64,000 nucleotides of DNA from an uncultured Campylobacterales bacterium (GCA_947503785.1 CANNFB010000002.1:124001-188000); one strand, 5' to 3'; shown: positions 27,386-36,836, counted from the first letter of the stretch. Notes: generated by a model from the letters alone, not told the origin. Made by a program: numbers and translations.

Positions 27386-28672
27386 TTATTTGTTTATAAT
27401 TATAAGACTTTTTAAAATTCCAACTGATGTATTTAATTGATTGTCATTTAAAACATCTTCTTTTGTAATAATTTTTTTGTCTTTTTTGTTTTCTTGCTCT
27501 TTTTTTATTTTTGTATCTACTTTTTCTAATTCACTTTCAAGATGCTTTTTTAAATCTGCTTCTTTTATTTGGAATTCAGAACCTTCACCTTGAGTAGCTT
27601 TTCCTGAAGATGCAATAATATCAGGAGTAACACCTACTGCTTGAATTGTTCTACCACTTGGTAAGTAGTATTTTGCAATTGTAAGCTTTATAGTTTCTTT
27701 TCTATCATTTGTAATTGGTAAGATTGCTTGAACTGAACCTTTTCCAAATGTTTTCTCACCGATTAGAATAGCTCTTTTATGATCTTGAAGTGCTCCTGAA
27801 ACAATCTCTGATGCTGATGCTGAACCACCATTTATTAAAACAACCATTGGAAGTCTTGATACAGTATTTGAAATTGTTGCTTCAAATTTTTCTTCATCTT
27901 CTTCGTCTCTACCCTTTTGAGATACAATAACTCCACTATCAACAAAAAGATCAACTACACCAATTGCTTGAGAAAGTAAACCTCCTGGATTATTTCTTAA
28001 ATCTAGAACTAATCCTTTAACCTTTGGATTTTTTTTAATAGCTTTTTCTAAACCATCTACAACTTTTCTATCAAAGCTTGAAACTCTTAAATATAATAAA
28101 TCTTCTTTTTCAAAAGTTTTTGAAAAAACAGACTGAATTTTAATAATATCTCTTGTGATTTTAATCTTTACAGGTTTATTTTCTGATTTTCTTACAACAG
28201 TCAGTAAAATATCTGTTTTTGGTTTTCCTCGCATAAGAGAAACTGCTTCATCTAAAGTCATATTTAAAGTTGATTTTTCATCAATTTTTAAAATAATATC
28301 TGAAGACTTTATTCCTGCGTGGAAAGCTGGAGTATCATCAATAGGTGAAATAACTGTTAAGGCACCATCTCTCATACCAACTGTAATTCCCAAACCTCCA
28401 AACTCACCTTTTGTTTGAATACTCATCTCTTTTGAAGATTTAGCATCTAAAAAAGTTGAATGAGCGTCTAACTCTTGCATAAGACCTTTAAGAGCTTTAT
28501 TTACTATCTCTTCTAATTTTATATCATCAACATAATATTTTTCAACCGTACCAATTACTTTTGTTAATTTTGATAAAGATTCAAATCTTGATTTTTCTTC
28601 TATGTCTTCTTGCGCAAATGCTGATTGAGTTAATAATAATCCAATAGATATTGCTACTAATAATTTCTTCAT
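27386..28672 (-). CDS. ctpA: Carboxy-terminal processing protease (S41 family)
   Basis: A 428-residue periplasmic serine protease. Signal peptide 1-20 (cleavage near AFA-QED), PDZ domain about 92-165, and S41 catalytic core with LDLRNNPGG (224-231), the serine motif GSASASE (283-289) and K311 in FGKGSVQ. A Lys/Glu-rich C-terminal tail follows. It trims C-termini of exported proteins and peptidoglycan regulators. The first gene of a long minus-strand run; the promoter must lie in 28673-28786, divergent from the yfgM-like gene. Confidence 0.92.
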   Translation of the reverse strand: MKKLLVAISIGLLLTQSAFAQEDIEEKSRFESLSKLTKVIGTVEKYYVDDIKLEEIVNKALKGLMQELDAHSTFLDAKSSKEMSIQTKGEFGGLGITVGMRDGALTVISPIDDTPAFHAGIKSSDIILKIDEKSTLNMTLDEAVSLMRGKPKTDILLTVVRKSENKPVKIKITRDIIKIQSVFSKTFEKEDLLYLRVSSFDRKVVDGLEKAIKKNPKVKGLVLDLRNNPGGLLSQAIGVVDLFVDSGVIVSQKGRDEEDEEKFEATISNTVSRLPMVVLINGGSASASEIVSGALQDHKRAILIGEKTFGKGSVQAILPITNDRKETIKLTIAKYYLPSGRTIQAVGVTPDIIASSGKATQGEGSEFQIKEADLKKHLESELEKVDTKIKKEQENKKDKKIITKEDVLNDNQLNTSVGILKSLIIINK

Positions 28673-28786
28673 ATGTATATAACCTTTTAAATTTATAAAG
28701 ATAAATTATACAAAAAAATTTATAAAAGTAAGGTTTTATAAACTTTTTTGTACTATATCATCTAGTTTTAAAAAAGGTTTATAAAT

Positions 28787-29368
28787 ATGAGTATGAAAGA
28801 AAATGTTGATTTTGTTAAAGATGAGCTAAATAGTGAAGAAAAATTCCTAGAAAGTGTTGTAAAAGTTGAAAGCTTTTATAAGAGATATAAAGCTTTAATC
28901 ATAGGACTTGTTTCAATTGGTATAATTGCAGTTATTGCTATAAGTATTAATAGTTATAATAATGAAAAAAATAAAACAGCATCAAATATTGCATTTGATA
29001 AAGTAATTGCTGATCCAAAAGACACAGCAGCACTTAATACTTTAAAAGAAACGAATAATAAACTTTATGAAGTAGCTATGTATTTACAAGCTAAAAAAGA
29101 TGGTAATTATCCTGATACAAATATTCCTTACTTAAAAGAATTATCAGAATATAAAAAAGCATTAACTAATAAAGATGTTGCAAAATTAAATACTTTATCT
29201 ATGCAAAGTGATTTTTTACTTAAAGAGTTTGCAATATTTAATAAAGCATTAGTTTTAGTAAATGAAGGTAAATACAAAGAAGCAAAAGTTGCACTTACAT
29301 TAATTCCTAAGTCATCAAAAGCTTCTGAATTATCAGCATTATTAGAACATTATTTACTTACAAAATAA
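28787..29368 (+). CDS. YfgM-like single-span membrane protein with TPR-like periplasmic domain
   Basis: A 193-residue protein with a cytoplasmic N-terminus, one membrane helix at about 36-54, and an alanine/lysine-rich helical periplasmic region that looks like the TPR_21 domain of YfgM (repeated short helices, EFAIFNKALVLVNEGKYKEAKVAL). The next gene encodes a BamB-like lipoprotein, the same order as yfgM-bamB in Escherichia coli; this supports a role in periplasmic chaperone traffic. The identity is by layout and pattern rather than strong motif. Confidence 0.65.
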   Translation: MSMKENVDFVKDELNSEEKFLESVVKVESFYKRYKALIIGLVSIGIIAVIAISINSYNNEKNKTASNIAFDKVIADPKDTAALNTLKETNNKLYEVAMYLQAKKDGNYPDTNIPYLKELSEYKKALTNKDVAKLNTLSMQSDFLLKEFAIFNKALVLVNEGKYKEAKVALTLIPKSSKASELSALLEHYLLTK

Positions 29369-29377
29369 AGGAATATC

Positions 29378-30361
29378 ATGAAGCACTTTTTAATTTTATT
29401 AGCTACATTATTTTTAGTAACAGGATGTGGAAGTAAAAAGTATTTTGAACCTGAAAATGTGAAAAGTACTTTAAAAGTAGAAGAATCTACTTTATCATCT
29501 TCTATTAAATCTATGAATAGAGAGGGAGCTACTTTAGAAGATGGGACAATTATTACTAGAGATGGAATTTCAAAGTTTAAACTTCCTCTTAATTTTAATT
29601 TTTTAAATGTTAGTAATACAGGGAAAGTCCTTTCAACTAATTATAAAGATACACTATTAATCGGTAATGATGAGTTTAAACTTGAAAATATTGTTGTAGC
29701 TGCTTCTTTGAAAGACAATAAACTTGCAGTAGTTTATTCTAATAATTCTATTGAGTTATTAGATATTAATACTAAAAAAACTTTGTTTAAAGAGTACTTA
29801 ACAATATCTTTAGCAAATGATACAAGAATTGCAAATCCACATTTTATGGGAAATTTAGTTCTTTTTCCTACATTAAATGGAAAAGTAATTATTGCATCTA
29901 CAAAAACAAATGAATCTGTTAAAAATATATCTGTTGATTTAGATAATGAGTTTAATAATATTATATTCTTAAAAGTAATCGAAAATAAACAAACTTTAAT
30001 TGCAGCAACTGCAAATAAGATTGTAACAATATCTACAAAAAATATTCTTGCAAAAGATTATGAGATTAGAGATATTATTACAAATGGTGAAAATATTTAT
30101 TTAGCTACAATTGATGGCAAACTAGTTAAATTAAACCTAGCATTAGAAGAAGTAAAAAGTAAAAAATTTAAATACTCAAAAATTCATGCTCTTGCATTTA
30201 CTGATACTTTATATGCAATTGAGTCACAAGAGTTTATTATAAATATAAATGATGATTTTACAAATGATAGAGTTTATAATTTTGATTTTGATAATGAAGA
30301 GAGATTAATTGTTATTGGAAATAAAATTTATACAGATTCACGAGAGATAACACTTCCATAA
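29378..30361 (+). CDS. BamB-like outer-membrane assembly lipoprotein (beta-propeller)
   Basis: A 327-residue lipoprotein: signal with lipobox LVTGC, C17 lipidated. The mature part consists of repeated short beta-strands with the PQQ/BamB-propeller feel (NNSIELLDINTKKTLFKEYL, NGKVIIASTKTN, DGKLVKLNLALEE). BamB supports BamA in folding outer-membrane proteins. Its place behind a YfgM-like gene strengthens the call. It is 9 bases from its neighbour and ends at a strong terminator. Confidence 0.7.
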   Translation: MKHFLILLATLFLVTGCGSKKYFEPENVKSTLKVEESTLSSSIKSMNREGATLEDGTIITRDGISKFKLPLNFNFLNVSNTGKVLSTNYKDTLLIGNDEFKLENIVVAASLKDNKLAVVYSNNSIELLDINTKKTLFKEYLTISLANDTRIANPHFMGNLVLFPTLNGKVIIASTKTNESVKNISVDLDNEFNNIIFLKVIENKQTLIAATANKIVTISTKNILAKDYEIRDIITNGENIYLATIDGKLVKLNLALEEVKSKKFKYSKIHALAFTDTLYAIESQEFIININDDFTNDRVYNFDFDNEERLIVIGNKIYTDSREITLP

Positions 30362-30371
30362 AACTTCTACT

Positions 30372-30404
30372 AAAAGACTATTAGGTTTAGCCTAATAGTC
30401 TTTT
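30372..30404. terminator. Strong bidirectional terminator
   Basis: Perfect 14-bp inverted repeat AAAAGACTATTAGG (30372-30385) / CCTAATAGTCTTTT (30391-30404) between the convergent bamB-like and dksA-like genes. Confidence 0.85.
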
Positions 30405-30415
30405 ACTTCTAAGTA

Positions 30416-30781
30416 CTAATTCTTTTTTGCTTCTTCTTTTTCAAAAACTTCTCTACACTGTGTACAATATTTAGCAAAAGGTTTTGCTTTTAATCTACCT
30501 AGTGGAATAGTAACACTACACATTGAACAAGTACCATAAGAACCATCATCAATTTTTTTAATAGCTTCTTCAATCTGTTTTAATTCAGCTAATTGATGAT
30601 TTGCAATCATTCCTTCTGTAAAAGAATCACTAATTACTTCAGCATAATCTAAATCATCTTTGATTTCTTGCTCTTTTAATTGATCAATATTATCTCTACT
30701 ACCATTTATATTATTTAAAATGATTTCTCGTCTTTGGATTAATGTAGTTTTCAATTCACTAATCTGTTGTCTATTAGGCAT
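30416..30781 (-). CDS. dksA: DksA/TraR-family zinc-finger protein
   Basis: A 121-residue protein: N-terminal coiled-coil region, then a four-cysteine zinc finger C85-X2-C88 and C106-X2-C109 (YGTCSMC, YCTQC). Members bind in the RNA polymerase secondary channel and modulate stringent-response transcription. The coiled-coil tip carries acidic residues (DDLDYAEVISDS), as needed for DksA activity. The start has AAGGAGAAC just upstream, a near-perfect ribosome-binding site. It seems monocistronic. Confidence 0.85.
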   Translation of the reverse strand: MPNRQQISELKTTLIQRREIILNNINGSRDNIDQLKEQEIKDDLDYAEVISDSFTEGMIANHQLAELKQIEEAIKKIDDGSYGTCSMCSVTIPLGRLKAKPFAKYCTQCREVFEKEEAKKN

Positions 30782-30973
30782 TAAAGTTCTCCTTAGTTAT
30801 ATATATAATTATATACTTTTTATTATATATATAATATAAGAGCTTTTACAGGCTCTATAATCAGGTACTTCTATGCGAAAACATTAAAGATACAAATATC
30901 AATAAAATCAAAGAATTTAACACTTTATTAATCTAATAAAGATAAAATACATAATAAAGCACAGGAGCTCTAA

Positions 30974-31234
30974 ATCACTACTTTAAGTAAAAATTTTTTA
31001 TTAACAATATTAGCCTTGTTTTTTGTATTAATTTTCTTCATTTTTATACATGCTAATTTTATTAATCAAGGTAATTTATTTACAAAAACTATCTCAAATA
31101 TTACAAAAACTCCTGGAATATCATTTTCTACTTCAGACCTTGAACCAAGAATTAGGGTATATAAAGATTTTTCACACGTAATTTATCCTGAACAAAAGAA
31201 AATAAACTATTTGGACTTCGTATATGAAAACTAG
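30974..31234 (+). CDS. Small exported or membrane-anchored protein of an ABC operon, probable AUC start
   Basis: The frame has no ATG. The first conventional start is a TTG at 31016 inside the hydrophobic helix and without a ribosome-binding site. Upstream, AGGAG at 30963-30967 lies six bases before ATC 30974, the first codon after an in-frame stop; starting there gives 86 residues with TTLSKNFLLTILALFFVLI, a normal N-terminal helix. The rest (DLEPRIRVYKDFSHVIYPEQ) is not recognised. It overlaps the permease start by 11 bases. The existence of the gene is likely; the AUC start is inference. Confidence 0.6.
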   Translation: MTTLSKNFLLTILALFFVLIFFIFIHANFINQGNLFTKTISNITKTPGISFSTSDLEPRIRVYKDFSHVIYPEQKKINYLDFVYEN

Positions 31235-32402
31235 TACTTTTTTAAACTTCTTATTTTTATTAATTTACAAACATAAATCAAAACATATCGCAATCTCTTT
31301 AATATCAATTTTAATCGTATTTTTAATCTCTTCAGTTTTATTTATATCATCATCCGTACAAAAAGAAGTTTTTACTACGCTTGATGCACAAAGTGACTTT
31401 GTAATACAAAAAATAAATTCAGGTAAAATTGTTAATACTCCTAATTCTTGGATTGATGATTTTAGAAATATAAATGGAATTGAAAATATACAGCAAAGAG
31501 TTTATGGCCAATACTTCTTCGAACCATCAAAAAAATATTTCACTATTGTAGGTGTTGATTTATTTGAAGACTCAACTAATAAGAAAATAAAAGAGCTTTT
31601 AAAAATGTTAGATATTCAAGAATTTTTAGAAAAAGACTCTATGATTATTGGAAATGGAGTAAATGAAGTACTTAAAAAATTTCACTATTTTAATGATTAT
31701 TCTTTTAAACTGCACAATAGAGAGACAAAGAAAGTTTCTATTTTTAAAGCTTTACCCATAAATACAAATATAATTGCAAATGATTTAATTATTATGGATA
31801 TTTCACTTGCAAAAGAAATTTTAAATATCAATGAAGATGAATCAAGTGATATTGTTTTAAATGTACCAAATGAGTTAGAGCAATCAAATATCAAAATAGA
31901 ACTTATTTTAAAGCATTTAGATATTAGGGTTATTCAAAAAGGTGATATCAAAAAAGCCTATGAAAACCTATACAACTACAAAGGTGGTATTTTCTTAATT
32001 TTATTCATCATTGTTATGATAACTTTTGTTTTAATTTTATATCAAAGATATACAATGATTAGTTCAAGTGATAAAAAGGAGATTGGTATTTTAAGAGCTG
32101 TTGGATGGAGTATAAAAGATGTAATAAAACTAAAGATATTTGAGACATTTATCATTGCTTCTATTTCATTTTTAATAGGAGTTATTTTAGCTTATATTTA
32201 TGTTTTCTTTTTAAATGCTCCAATATTAAGTAATATCTTTTTAGGTTTTGGAAACTTAGAAAATAGTGTTTCATTTTCAGCAAATATTGATTTTTCAACT
32301 ATTTCAACATTATTTTTATTTTTTATAATTCCTTTTATTTCTGCTGTTTTAATTCCTACATGGAAAATTGCAGTAATTGAACCAAGTGAGAGTATGAAAT
32401 GA
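31224..32402 (+). CDS. ABC transporter permease, FtsX/MacB-like
   Basis: A 392-residue permease with one N-terminal membrane helix (about 22-45), a periplasmic region of about 200 residues, and three C-terminal helices, the MacB/LolC/FtsX layout. The cytoplasmic coupling segment KKEIGILRAVGWSIKDVIKLK before the third-last helix is typical. It would act as a homodimer with the following ATPase in mechanotransmission or lipoprotein/peptide extraction rather than classical import. It overlaps the ATPase start by four bases. Confidence 0.85.
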   Translation: MKTSTFLNFLFLLIYKHKSKHIAISLISILIVFLISSVLFISSSVQKEVFTTLDAQSDFVIQKINSGKIVNTPNSWIDDFRNINGIENIQQRVYGQYFFEPSKKYFTIVGVDLFEDSTNKKIKELLKMLDIQEFLEKDSMIIGNGVNEVLKKFHYFNDYSFKLHNRETKKVSIFKALPINTNIIANDLIIMDISLAKEILNINEDESSDIVLNVPNELEQSNIKIELILKHLDIRVIQKGDIKKAYENLYNYKGGIFLILFIIVMITFVLILYQRYTMISSSDKKEIGILRAVGWSIKDVIKLKIFETFIIASISFLIGVILAYIYVFFLNAPILSNIFLGFGNLENSVSFSANIDFSTISTLFLFFIIPFISAVLIPTWKIAVIEPSESMK

Positions 32403-33067
32403 TAAAAGTCAATAATTTAAATAAAGTATTTAATCAAAATACAAAAAAAGAATTCCACGCTTTAAAAGATATAAATATAGAGATTCAAACTTCATCTTGT
32501 GTAATATTAAAAGGTGTTAGTGGAAGTGGAAAGTCAACATTACTTTCTATTTTAGGAGCTTTATCAAAGCCTAGTTCTGGTGATGTGATTATAAATGATG
32601 ATAGTATTGCAAAACTTCCTGATTTACATAGTTCAATATTTAGAGCTGAAAATCTAGGCTTTATCTTCCAGTCTTATAATCTATTCAATGAATTAAATGT
32701 TGAAGAGAATATTTCTATTCCGCTAGTTCCTTTAGGTTTTTCTCAAAAAGAGATTAATCAAAAAGTTCAAACTGCTTTAGGTCTTGCAAATATCGAGCAT
32801 AAAAAACATGAAACTGTATCAAACCTTTCAGGTGGAGAAAAGCAAAGAACTGCAATTGCAAGAGCACTTGTAAATAATCCTGATATTATCCTTTGTGATG
32901 AGCCAACGGCCAATTTAGATAATGCAAACTCATTAAAATTTATTGAAGTAATGAGAAAATTAAAAGCATTAAACAAAACGATTATCATAGCAACTCATGA
33001 TCCAATTTTTGATAATTTAAATTTTGTTGACGATACTATAAATATAAAAGATGGGAAAATTACGTGA
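32399..33067 (+). CDS. ABC transporter ATP-binding protein, LolD/MacB type
   Basis: A 222-residue ATPase with Walker A GVSGSGKST (39-47), Q-loop near FIFQSYNLFNELNV, signature LSGGEKQR, Walker B ILCDEPTANLD and the H-loop in ATHDP. It belongs to the LolD/MacB/FtsE branch. ATGA-type overlaps on both sides (permease stop and the next GTG start) show a single transcription unit. Confidence 0.92.
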   Translation: MIKVNNLNKVFNQNTKKEFHALKDINIEIQTSSCVILKGVSGSGKSTLLSILGALSKPSSGDVIINDDSIAKLPDLHSSIFRAENLGFIFQSYNLFNELNVEENISIPLVPLGFSQKEINQKVQTALGLANIEHKKHETVSNLSGGEKQRTAIARALVNNPDIILCDEPTANLDNANSLKFIEVMRKLKALNKTIIIATHDPIFDNLNFVDDTINIKDGKIT

Positions 33068-34032
33068 ATAATGTACTTTTATCAAATGAAATAATTGTAT
33101 TTTTATTTACTCAAATAATACTTTTATCACTTCTTACTATCTCTTTTTTTTATTCACTTTCAATTATAAAAAACTGGGATTATTCAAAGACTACACAAGA
33201 GCAATATAAACTTGAAAAGCGTTCATATTTAGTAATACTAATCATTAGTTTTACAATGATTATAAAAATATTTCTAATGCCCTATTTTGCATATAGTATA
33301 GATATTTTATCGCATATAGTTCCAGGGGCTATGTGTGCTGCTGGAGTTATTGGAGCAAATGAATATGGGCAACCACTTTTAACTTTTAAAGTTACACTTC
33401 TATTTTTTATAGGTATTTGGATGATTTTAAATACACTTGATTTAAAAGAAAAGACTTATCCATATACAAAGAAGAAGTTTTACTTTTTTATTCTAATTTT
33501 TATGCTTGTAATTATTGAAACAACAGTTGATATTTTATACCTAACAAATATTTCAACGCAAGAACCAGTACTTTGTTGTTCTGTAATTTTTGGAGCAAGT
33601 TCAACAGGAACTCAAATACCATTTAATTTAGACATTCCTATGCTTCTAGTTTTATTTTATCTATTGTATTTTCTAACTATTTTTGTAAATATTCAAAAAA
33701 ATCCATACTTAAATATAATTATAAATATCCTATTTATTTATATTGCATATTATGCCGTTACATACTTCTTTGGAACTTACATTTATGAGCTTCCTACTCA
33801 TCAGTGTCCATTTTGTATGTTACAACATGAGTATTTTTATATTGGATATTTTATTTGGGCATCATTATTTCTAGGTGTATTTTTTGCTTTTGCATATTCA
33901 GTTTTAAAACTACTTATAAATAAAAGTCTTGATTATACTTTGAAGTATTCACTTATTTTTAATACACTTTTTGTGATTATTTGTACTTTTTATACGCTTA
34001 GATATTATTTTGTAAATGGTGTTTTTTTATAG
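33064..34032 (+). CDS. Polytopic membrane protein with conserved-looking Cys/His motifs, unknown function
   Basis: A 322-residue protein with about eight or nine membrane helices, starting at a GTG that overlaps the ATPase stop. Cysteines and histidines cluster near helix ends: H84 and C91 (SHIVPGAMC), C171-C172 (LCCSVIFG), then H246, C248, C251 and H255 (HQCPFCMLQH). A CPFC pair beside His suggests thiol-disulfide exchange or metal/haem binding, as in DsbB/VKOR-like or copper proteins. I do not recognise the family. Together with the MacB-like ABC pair it may form a redox or metal export and maturation system; this is inference. Confidence 0.6.
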   Translation: MNNVLLSNEIIVFLFTQIILLSLLTISFFYSLSIIKNWDYSKTTQEQYKLEKRSYLVILIISFTMIIKIFLMPYFAYSIDILSHIVPGAMCAAGVIGANEYGQPLLTFKVTLLFFIGIWMILNTLDLKEKTYPYTKKKFYFFILIFMLVIIETTVDILYLTNISTQEPVLCCSVIFGASSTGTQIPFNLDIPMLLVLFYLLYFLTIFVNIQKNPYLNIIINILFIYIAYYAVTYFFGTYIYELPTHQCPFCMLQHEYFYIGYFIWASLFLGVFFAFAYSVLKLLINKSLDYTLKYSLIFNTLFVIICTFYTLRYYFVNGVFL

Positions 34033-34052
34033 CATCTACAAAATATATTTTA

Positions 34053-36836
34053 TTAAACTATCTTTGTAAATTCTTCATAAAGTTTATCATCTAAAGCATT
34101 CACAAGTTTTAGATGAATGGAAATTGGTTTATTACCTTCATACTTAATAGTATTTGCTAAGCCTAAATAAATAAAACCTTGAGTTTTTTTATCTACTAAT
34201 ACAAACTTTCGCACAAAAACATGTAACTTTACATTTAATTTTTTATTATTTATAAGTTTAACTCCATCAACACTTTCTTGAGATGTACTTGGTTTACTTT
34301 GGTAGGTAAAGGTATCTTTTGATAAAAAAGCATTATCATAATATGAAGATTTTGAAAACTTTTCTTTTTCTAGATTTATAAATAAGAAAAAGTCATCTTT
34401 ATACTTTAAAAATCCACTTCCTCTAAAAGAAGAGTGTATTTTATTAAAATTACAAAGTTGTGCTATGTTTAACATATTGTATTTTGTATATAGTTTTAAA
34501 AATGGTAGAGAATAATCTTCTCTTCCAAACTCTTTTTCGTAGTGAAGCATTCCATAATCAATACTATCTTCAAATATTTTTTTATATTCATTATTTTTAA
34601 GTATTTCTTCAAACTCTTTTGATTTTACTAATATTCCATCTTTTAACGCTACTAGTTTTAAATACCTGCTAACTTGTGCTTTGTCAAAATAGTCTTGATT
34701 TAAGAAGTTAAAACTATGAAGGATAGTATCTTTATTTATTTTATTTAGATATTTCTTTAAATTAGAAGATACAATATCTTCATCTATATAATCATAATTA
34801 AGTAAGTGTTTCAATACAACAAATTCATAAACTCTTTTTACAGGCAATAAATACTCTATAAATCTAATTGCTTTTATAAATACCTCATCTGCACAAAAAG
34901 TGTTAATCTCTTCATCTTTTTCAACTTTAGCTAAAAACTCAATATAAGATTTTGAATCACTAATAAAACTCAAAGGACTAATCATATCTTCATACTGTAA
35001 ATAATCTACAAGTTTTGGTTTTCTATTTCCTAAAATAGCTTTAAACTCAAAATACTGCTCTTTTAAATATTTTATATGATTGAAGTTTTCTTTATCAATT
35101 TGTTCTAATATTCTTTGCTTAGAAATCTCATCCATCTTGATAAATACATTTTGTATATTTGCAAAATTATTCTTTAAAGATATTTTTATACTCTCTTTAT
35201 CAATTGCTTTATTTCCAATAAGAGCAAGAGCTATTAAATACGCTTTATTATAGTTACCAATAAAATCTAAAACAGTTAGAAACTCTTTGCCTTTATATTT
35301 ACGTAAGCCTCGACCTAATTGTTGCGTAAAGATAATTGGAGAGGAAGTAGGACGAAGCATTAGAACTGTATTTATTGAAGGAATATCAATTCCTTCATTA
35401 AAAATATCAACTGTAAAGATTACTTCTAAAGTATTTGTCTCATCTTCAAGATTTTTTATAGCTTCTTCTCTTTGAGTAATTGTATTATTACTTATAAGAA
35501 AAGTAGAGTTTATACCTCTTTTATTAAACTCATCACTCATATAAATACAGTGCTCTTTTGAAACACAAAAAGCAAGTACTTTTCTTTTATCTCCACAATG
35601 AGAATAAAAGTTCATCTTTTCAATTATATATTCAACTCTTTGATTTACTTTTAAAACCCTTGTAAGTTCATCAATTTTTGTCATATCAATACTTGAGTAA
35701 TCAATACTTTTTATATCAGTAATTCCATAATAATGAAAAGGTACTACAAGCTTATTTTCTAAAGCATCATTTAGTCTAATATCACAAGCAATATTATTAT
35801 CAAAGACTTTGTAAATAGAGCTACCATCCATTCGATTTGATGTTGCGGTAAGGCCAAGTAAGAACTTTGTATCAAAGTGCTCTAGAACGCGCTTATATGA
35901 AGGGGAAACAACATGATGTGCTTCATCTACTATTATATAATCAAACTCTTTTCCTTCAAACTTTAAAAAGTCTAAACTCATGGTCTGAATAGTAGAGAAT
36001 AAATACTTTTTATCTAGCTCTTTTTTATTTCCTGTATATAAACCACAAGAAAAAGAAGAATCTACAATACTTTCAAAACTCTGCTTTGCTTTTATCAAGA
36101 TATTTTCTCTATGAACTAAAAACAATACTCTTTTTGGTCTTGCTTTTTTTACATCAAAAGCACTAAGATATGTTTTTCCGGAACCTGTTGCTGCAATTAC
36201 TAAAGCTTTACTCTCACCACTTGTTCTTAAACTCTCTAAATTTAAAAGAGCTTCTTCTTGCATATAATTGATACTTAATTTTTCAAACTTAAAAGTATTG
36301 TTGAAAGCTTTTTTTTCTAAAGTTTTTTTAAACTCTGCATACTCTTTTAGAAACTCTTTATTTACAAGATATGAGTTTTCCCATAAAATATCAAACTCAG
36401 TTAATACATCAGATAAAAAGACATCATCTTTTTTTGATATTGTTTTTATATTCCATTCGATATTTGTTTTAAAAGCACTTGCAGTTATATTTGAAGAACC
36501 TACGAGTAATTCATAACTACTATCTAGTTCAAAGATATAAGCCTTAGAATGAAAGCCAATATTTGTTTTACTACTATCATATATTTTTACTTCAATATTT
36601 TTAAACTCTTTTATTTTTTCCAAGGCTTTTACTTCTGTAAAGTTTAAATATGTTGAAGTTAAAACTTTACCCTTTACACCTTTTTGTTCTAAAAGTTTTA
36701 AAGTATCAAGTAGTAGTTGAAGTCCTGAGAAGTTTATGAAAGCTACGTTAAATATAAAGCTATTGCATTTAAGTAAAATTTCTTCAAGGTGATTATAAAA
36801 GTTTGTTGTTTGATTGTTTGTTATTAGTGTGTTCAA
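34053..36836 (-). CDS. PLD-type nuclease / superfamily 2 helicase fusion with DUF3427-like C-terminus
   Basis: A 927-residue protein. N-terminal phospholipase-D-like domain with H96-x-K98 and GSSN (113-116); SF2 helicase core with Walker A AATGSGKT (215-222), DEAH at 304-307, GLTATSNR (motif III) and QQLGRGLRK (motif VI); then a long C-terminal region resembling DUF3427, which ends in the short beta-rich pattern KKTQGFIYLGLAN. Such fusions are found scattered in bacteria and have been suggested in DNA repair or phage defence. The start is TTG 36836 with AAGG upstream. No methylase or other defence gene is adjacent. Confidence 0.8.
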   Translation of the reverse strand: MNTLITNNQTTNFYNHLEEILLKCNSFIFNVAFINFSGLQLLLDTLKLLEQKGVKGKVLTSTYLNFTEVKALEKIKEFKNIEVKIYDSSKTNIGFHSKAYIFELDSSYELLVGSSNITASAFKTNIEWNIKTISKKDDVFLSDVLTEFDILWENSYLVNKEFLKEYAEFKKTLEKKAFNNTFKFEKLSINYMQEEALLNLESLRTSGESKALVIAATGSGKTYLSAFDVKKARPKRVLFLVHRENILIKAKQSFESIVDSSFSCGLYTGNKKELDKKYLFSTIQTMSLDFLKFEGKEFDYIIVDEAHHVVSPSYKRVLEHFDTKFLLGLTATSNRMDGSSIYKVFDNNIACDIRLNDALENKLVVPFHYYGITDIKSIDYSSIDMTKIDELTRVLKVNQRVEYIIEKMNFYSHCGDKRKVLAFCVSKEHCIYMSDEFNKRGINSTFLISNNTITQREEAIKNLEDETNTLEVIFTVDIFNEGIDIPSINTVLMLRPTSSPIIFTQQLGRGLRKYKGKEFLTVLDFIGNYNKAYLIALALIGNKAIDKESIKISLKNNFANIQNVFIKMDEISKQRILEQIDKENFNHIKYLKEQYFEFKAILGNRKPKLVDYLQYEDMISPLSFISDSKSYIEFLAKVEKDEEINTFCADEVFIKAIRFIEYLLPVKRVYEFVVLKHLLNYDYIDEDIVSSNLKKYLNKINKDTILHSFNFLNQDYFDKAQVSRYLKLVALKDGILVKSKEFEEILKNNEYKKIFEDSIDYGMLHYEKEFGREDYSLPFLKLYTKYNMLNIAQLCNFNKIHSSFRGSGFLKYKDDFFLFINLEKEKFSKSSYYDNAFLSKDTFTYQSKPSTSQESVDGVKLINNKKLNVKLHVFVRKFVLVDKKTQGFIYLGLANTIKYEGNKPISIHLKLVNALDDKLYEEFTKIV

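Noticed and set aside
30797-30860. AT-repeat tract and small AGAGC/GCTCT hairpin upstream of dksA as a riboswitch
   Set aside because: Short TA-rich tract and a five-base stem only; no recognisable aptamer core, probably just AT-rich promoter DNA.
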